The notes beneath the pieces were generated by a model. The model worked only from the letters and a program-made list of their open reading frames with translations, was not told where the DNA came from and did no database searches. Below, piece by piece: positions 5,395-6,150 of a stretch of DNA of 6,150 bases. The stretch comes from Bacteroidota bacterium (GTDB taxonomy: Bacteria; Bacteroidota; Bacteroidia; Chitinophagales; Chitinophagaceae), in contig JAFAEW010000110.1 in NCBI GenBank assembly GCA_023423835.1, forward strand, positions 1 to 6,150, in the 5' to 3' direction. The translations under genes and the position numbers were made by a program. Each line of letters starts with the position of its first letter. Positions within the stretch are counted from its first letter, which is position 1.

Positions 5395-5943
5395 ATGAAT
5401 GTTCAACCGGTTCTTGAAGATGAAGTAATCATCGCTTTGCCTTTGAAGGAGGAAGATTTCGAATTGTTGTATGCAGTAGCTTCTGATCCGGCTGTTTGGG
5501 ATCAACATCCCAATAAAGACCGGTATAAAAGGGAGGTCTTTCAGAATTTTTTCGAAGGGGCGATCCGTTCTCACGGTGCCTTTATTGTCTACGATAAAAC
5601 TACCGGTAAGCCCGCCGGTAGTTCCAGATATTATGATTATGATCCCGAAGAGCGATCGATCTTAATAGGATATACATTTTTCGCACGTCAATTTTGGGGA
5701 AAGACTTATAATTATCGCTTGAAAAAGTTGATGCTTGATTATGCATTTCAATTCGTTGATAAAGTCATCTTTCATATCGGCGCTACCAATTTCCGGTCAC
5801 AAAAGTCCATCTCAAAACTCGGTGCAAAAAAAGTGGCTGAAGAAGAAGTAACTTACTATGGCGAAGCACCGAAACTGAATTTCGTATATGAAATTACTAA
5901 GAAGGAATGGGAAGAAAAGACTTCAACCATTCCAGAGAAATAG
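5395..5943 (+). CDS. GNAT family N-acetyltransferase, RimJ/RimL-like
   Basis: This 182-residue protein probably moves an acetyl group from acetyl-CoA to an amine. It has the Acetyltransf_3 layout: an N-terminal strand and helix (LPLKEEDFELLYAVASDPAVW, 15-35 in outline), a central beta-hairpin (62-80), the cofactor-binding loop at 97-105, and the later segment with HIGATNFRSQKSISKLGAKK (127-146) where N132, S135 and S138 follow the usual N.rS...ek.GF pattern. The pyrophosphate loop RQFWGKTYN keeps Q, G and K but has T in place of the final G/A of Q/R-x-x-G-x-G/A. The substrate is unknown. It follows the VOC gene by 64 bp with no clear terminator or exact promoter in the gap, so it may be the last gene of the cluster; an intrinsic terminator follows it. 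Confidence 0.87.
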   Translation: MNVQPVLEDEVIIALPLKEEDFELLYAVASDPAVWDQHPNKDRYKREVFQNFFEGAIRSHGAFIVYDKTTGKPAGSSRYYDYDPEERSILIGYTFFARQFWGKTYNYRLKKLMLDYAFQFVDKVIFHIGATNFRSQKSISKLGAKKVAEEEVTYYGEAPKLNFVYEITKKEWEEKTSTIPEK

Positions 5944-5984
5944 CACTAGATAAGAACGCAAAACCAAACGAATGTTTGTGAAAT

Positions 5985-6013
5985 AACTTGCGAAAAAAGG
6001 CAAGTTTTTTTTT
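5985..6013 (+). terminator. Intrinsic terminator after the acetyltransferase gene
   Basis: A perfect seven-base stem AACTTGC/GCAAGTT (5985-5991/6000-6006) encloses the loop GAAAAAAG and runs straight into nine Ts (6005-6013). It sits 41 bp past the acetyltransferase stop codon and would end the forward transcript. Confidence 0.9.
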
Positions 6014-6040
6014 GTTGTCTTGAATTCGTTTTTATATTTG
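6011..6040 (+). promoter_or_regulatory. Bacteroidota-type promoter at the right edge
   Basis: TATATTTG (6033-6040) matches the TAnnTTTG consensus exactly, and TTTG (6011-6014) lies 18 bp upstream as a -33 element. The -33 overlaps the end of the preceding terminator's T-run. Transcription would start near 6047, next to the ATG at 6048, and presumably serves a gene that lies at or beyond the right edge. Confidence 0.6.
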
Positions 6041-6047
6041 TTCAGCA

Positions 6048-6141
6048 ATGATAGTTACAAAGGCCTACGGTTTTCGTTATTTTTACTACTATTTTATTAG
6101 GAGCCGGGATTGCTTTTGTTAGCGCGATTAAATTAAACTAA
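6048..6141 (+). other. Possible small membrane-peptide gene, frame-disrupted, or leader
   Basis: From the ATG at 6048 the first codons read MIVTKAYGF and then turn into an implausible Tyr-rich stretch. In the next frame (6070-6141) the sequence reads VFVIFTTILLGAGIAFVSAIKLN and stops at TAA, a sequence that looks like a genuine membrane helix, but that frame has a TAG at 6052-6054 and no normal start codon after it. A one-base change near 6069-6075 would join the two into a peptide of about 30 residues. It could be a frameshifted small gene or simply untranslated leader of a gene outside the window. The evidence is weak. Confidence 0.2.
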
Positions 6142-6150
6142 ACATAAGTG

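Overview
The window looks like chromosomal DNA from a member of the Bacteroidota. It is moderately AT-rich, its genes have no Shine-Dalgarno sequences, and several intergenic regions carry the TAnnTTTG -7 promoter motif of that phylum. The proteins (a GlxA-type AraC regulator, SRPBCC, DoxX-like, PhnB-like VOC, a RimJ-like GNAT and a small GIY-YIG protein) also have the look of Bacteroidota families. No genus can be assigned.

Left end (1-483). Two identical 78-bp copies of a degenerate tRNA-like sequence (2-79 and 318-395) flank a complete 75-residue GIY-YIG nuclease gene (92-319). Almost nothing else lies between them, and the nuclease stop codon runs into the second copy. This is the most unusual part of the window. 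It looks like a minimal tRNA-like/GIY-YIG module in which one repeat lies on each side of the payload. It is closed by a long hairpin (422-473) that could terminate transcription from both sides.

Middle left (484-2283). A minus-strand gene encodes a membrane-embedded family 2 glycosyltransferase of the NodC/PgaC/HasA (processive polysaccharide synthase) type. Behind it is about 330 bp of AT-rich non-coding DNA with an 18-bp perfect palindrome and no convincing gene.

Regulator and divergent cluster (2284-5943). A minus-strand AraC-family regulator with an N-terminal DJ-1/PfpI-like domain faces four plus-strand genes: an SRPBCC/AHSA1-like protein, a DoxX-like four-helix membrane protein, a two-domain PhnB-like VOC protein and a GNAT acetyltransferase. 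The 159-bp divergent region holds a good promoter for the regulator, a -7 motif for the forward genes, and between them two 19-bp imperfect direct repeats 22 bp apart. That is the layout expected of an AraC-family operator. The inference is that the regulator controls the forward cluster and itself. The substrate or stress is unknown.

Right end (5944-6150). A strong intrinsic terminator (5985-6013) ends the cluster. A consensus Bacteroidota promoter follows, then a short stretch that reads as a hydrophobic peptide only if the frame shifts, so a small damaged gene or a leader is possible there.
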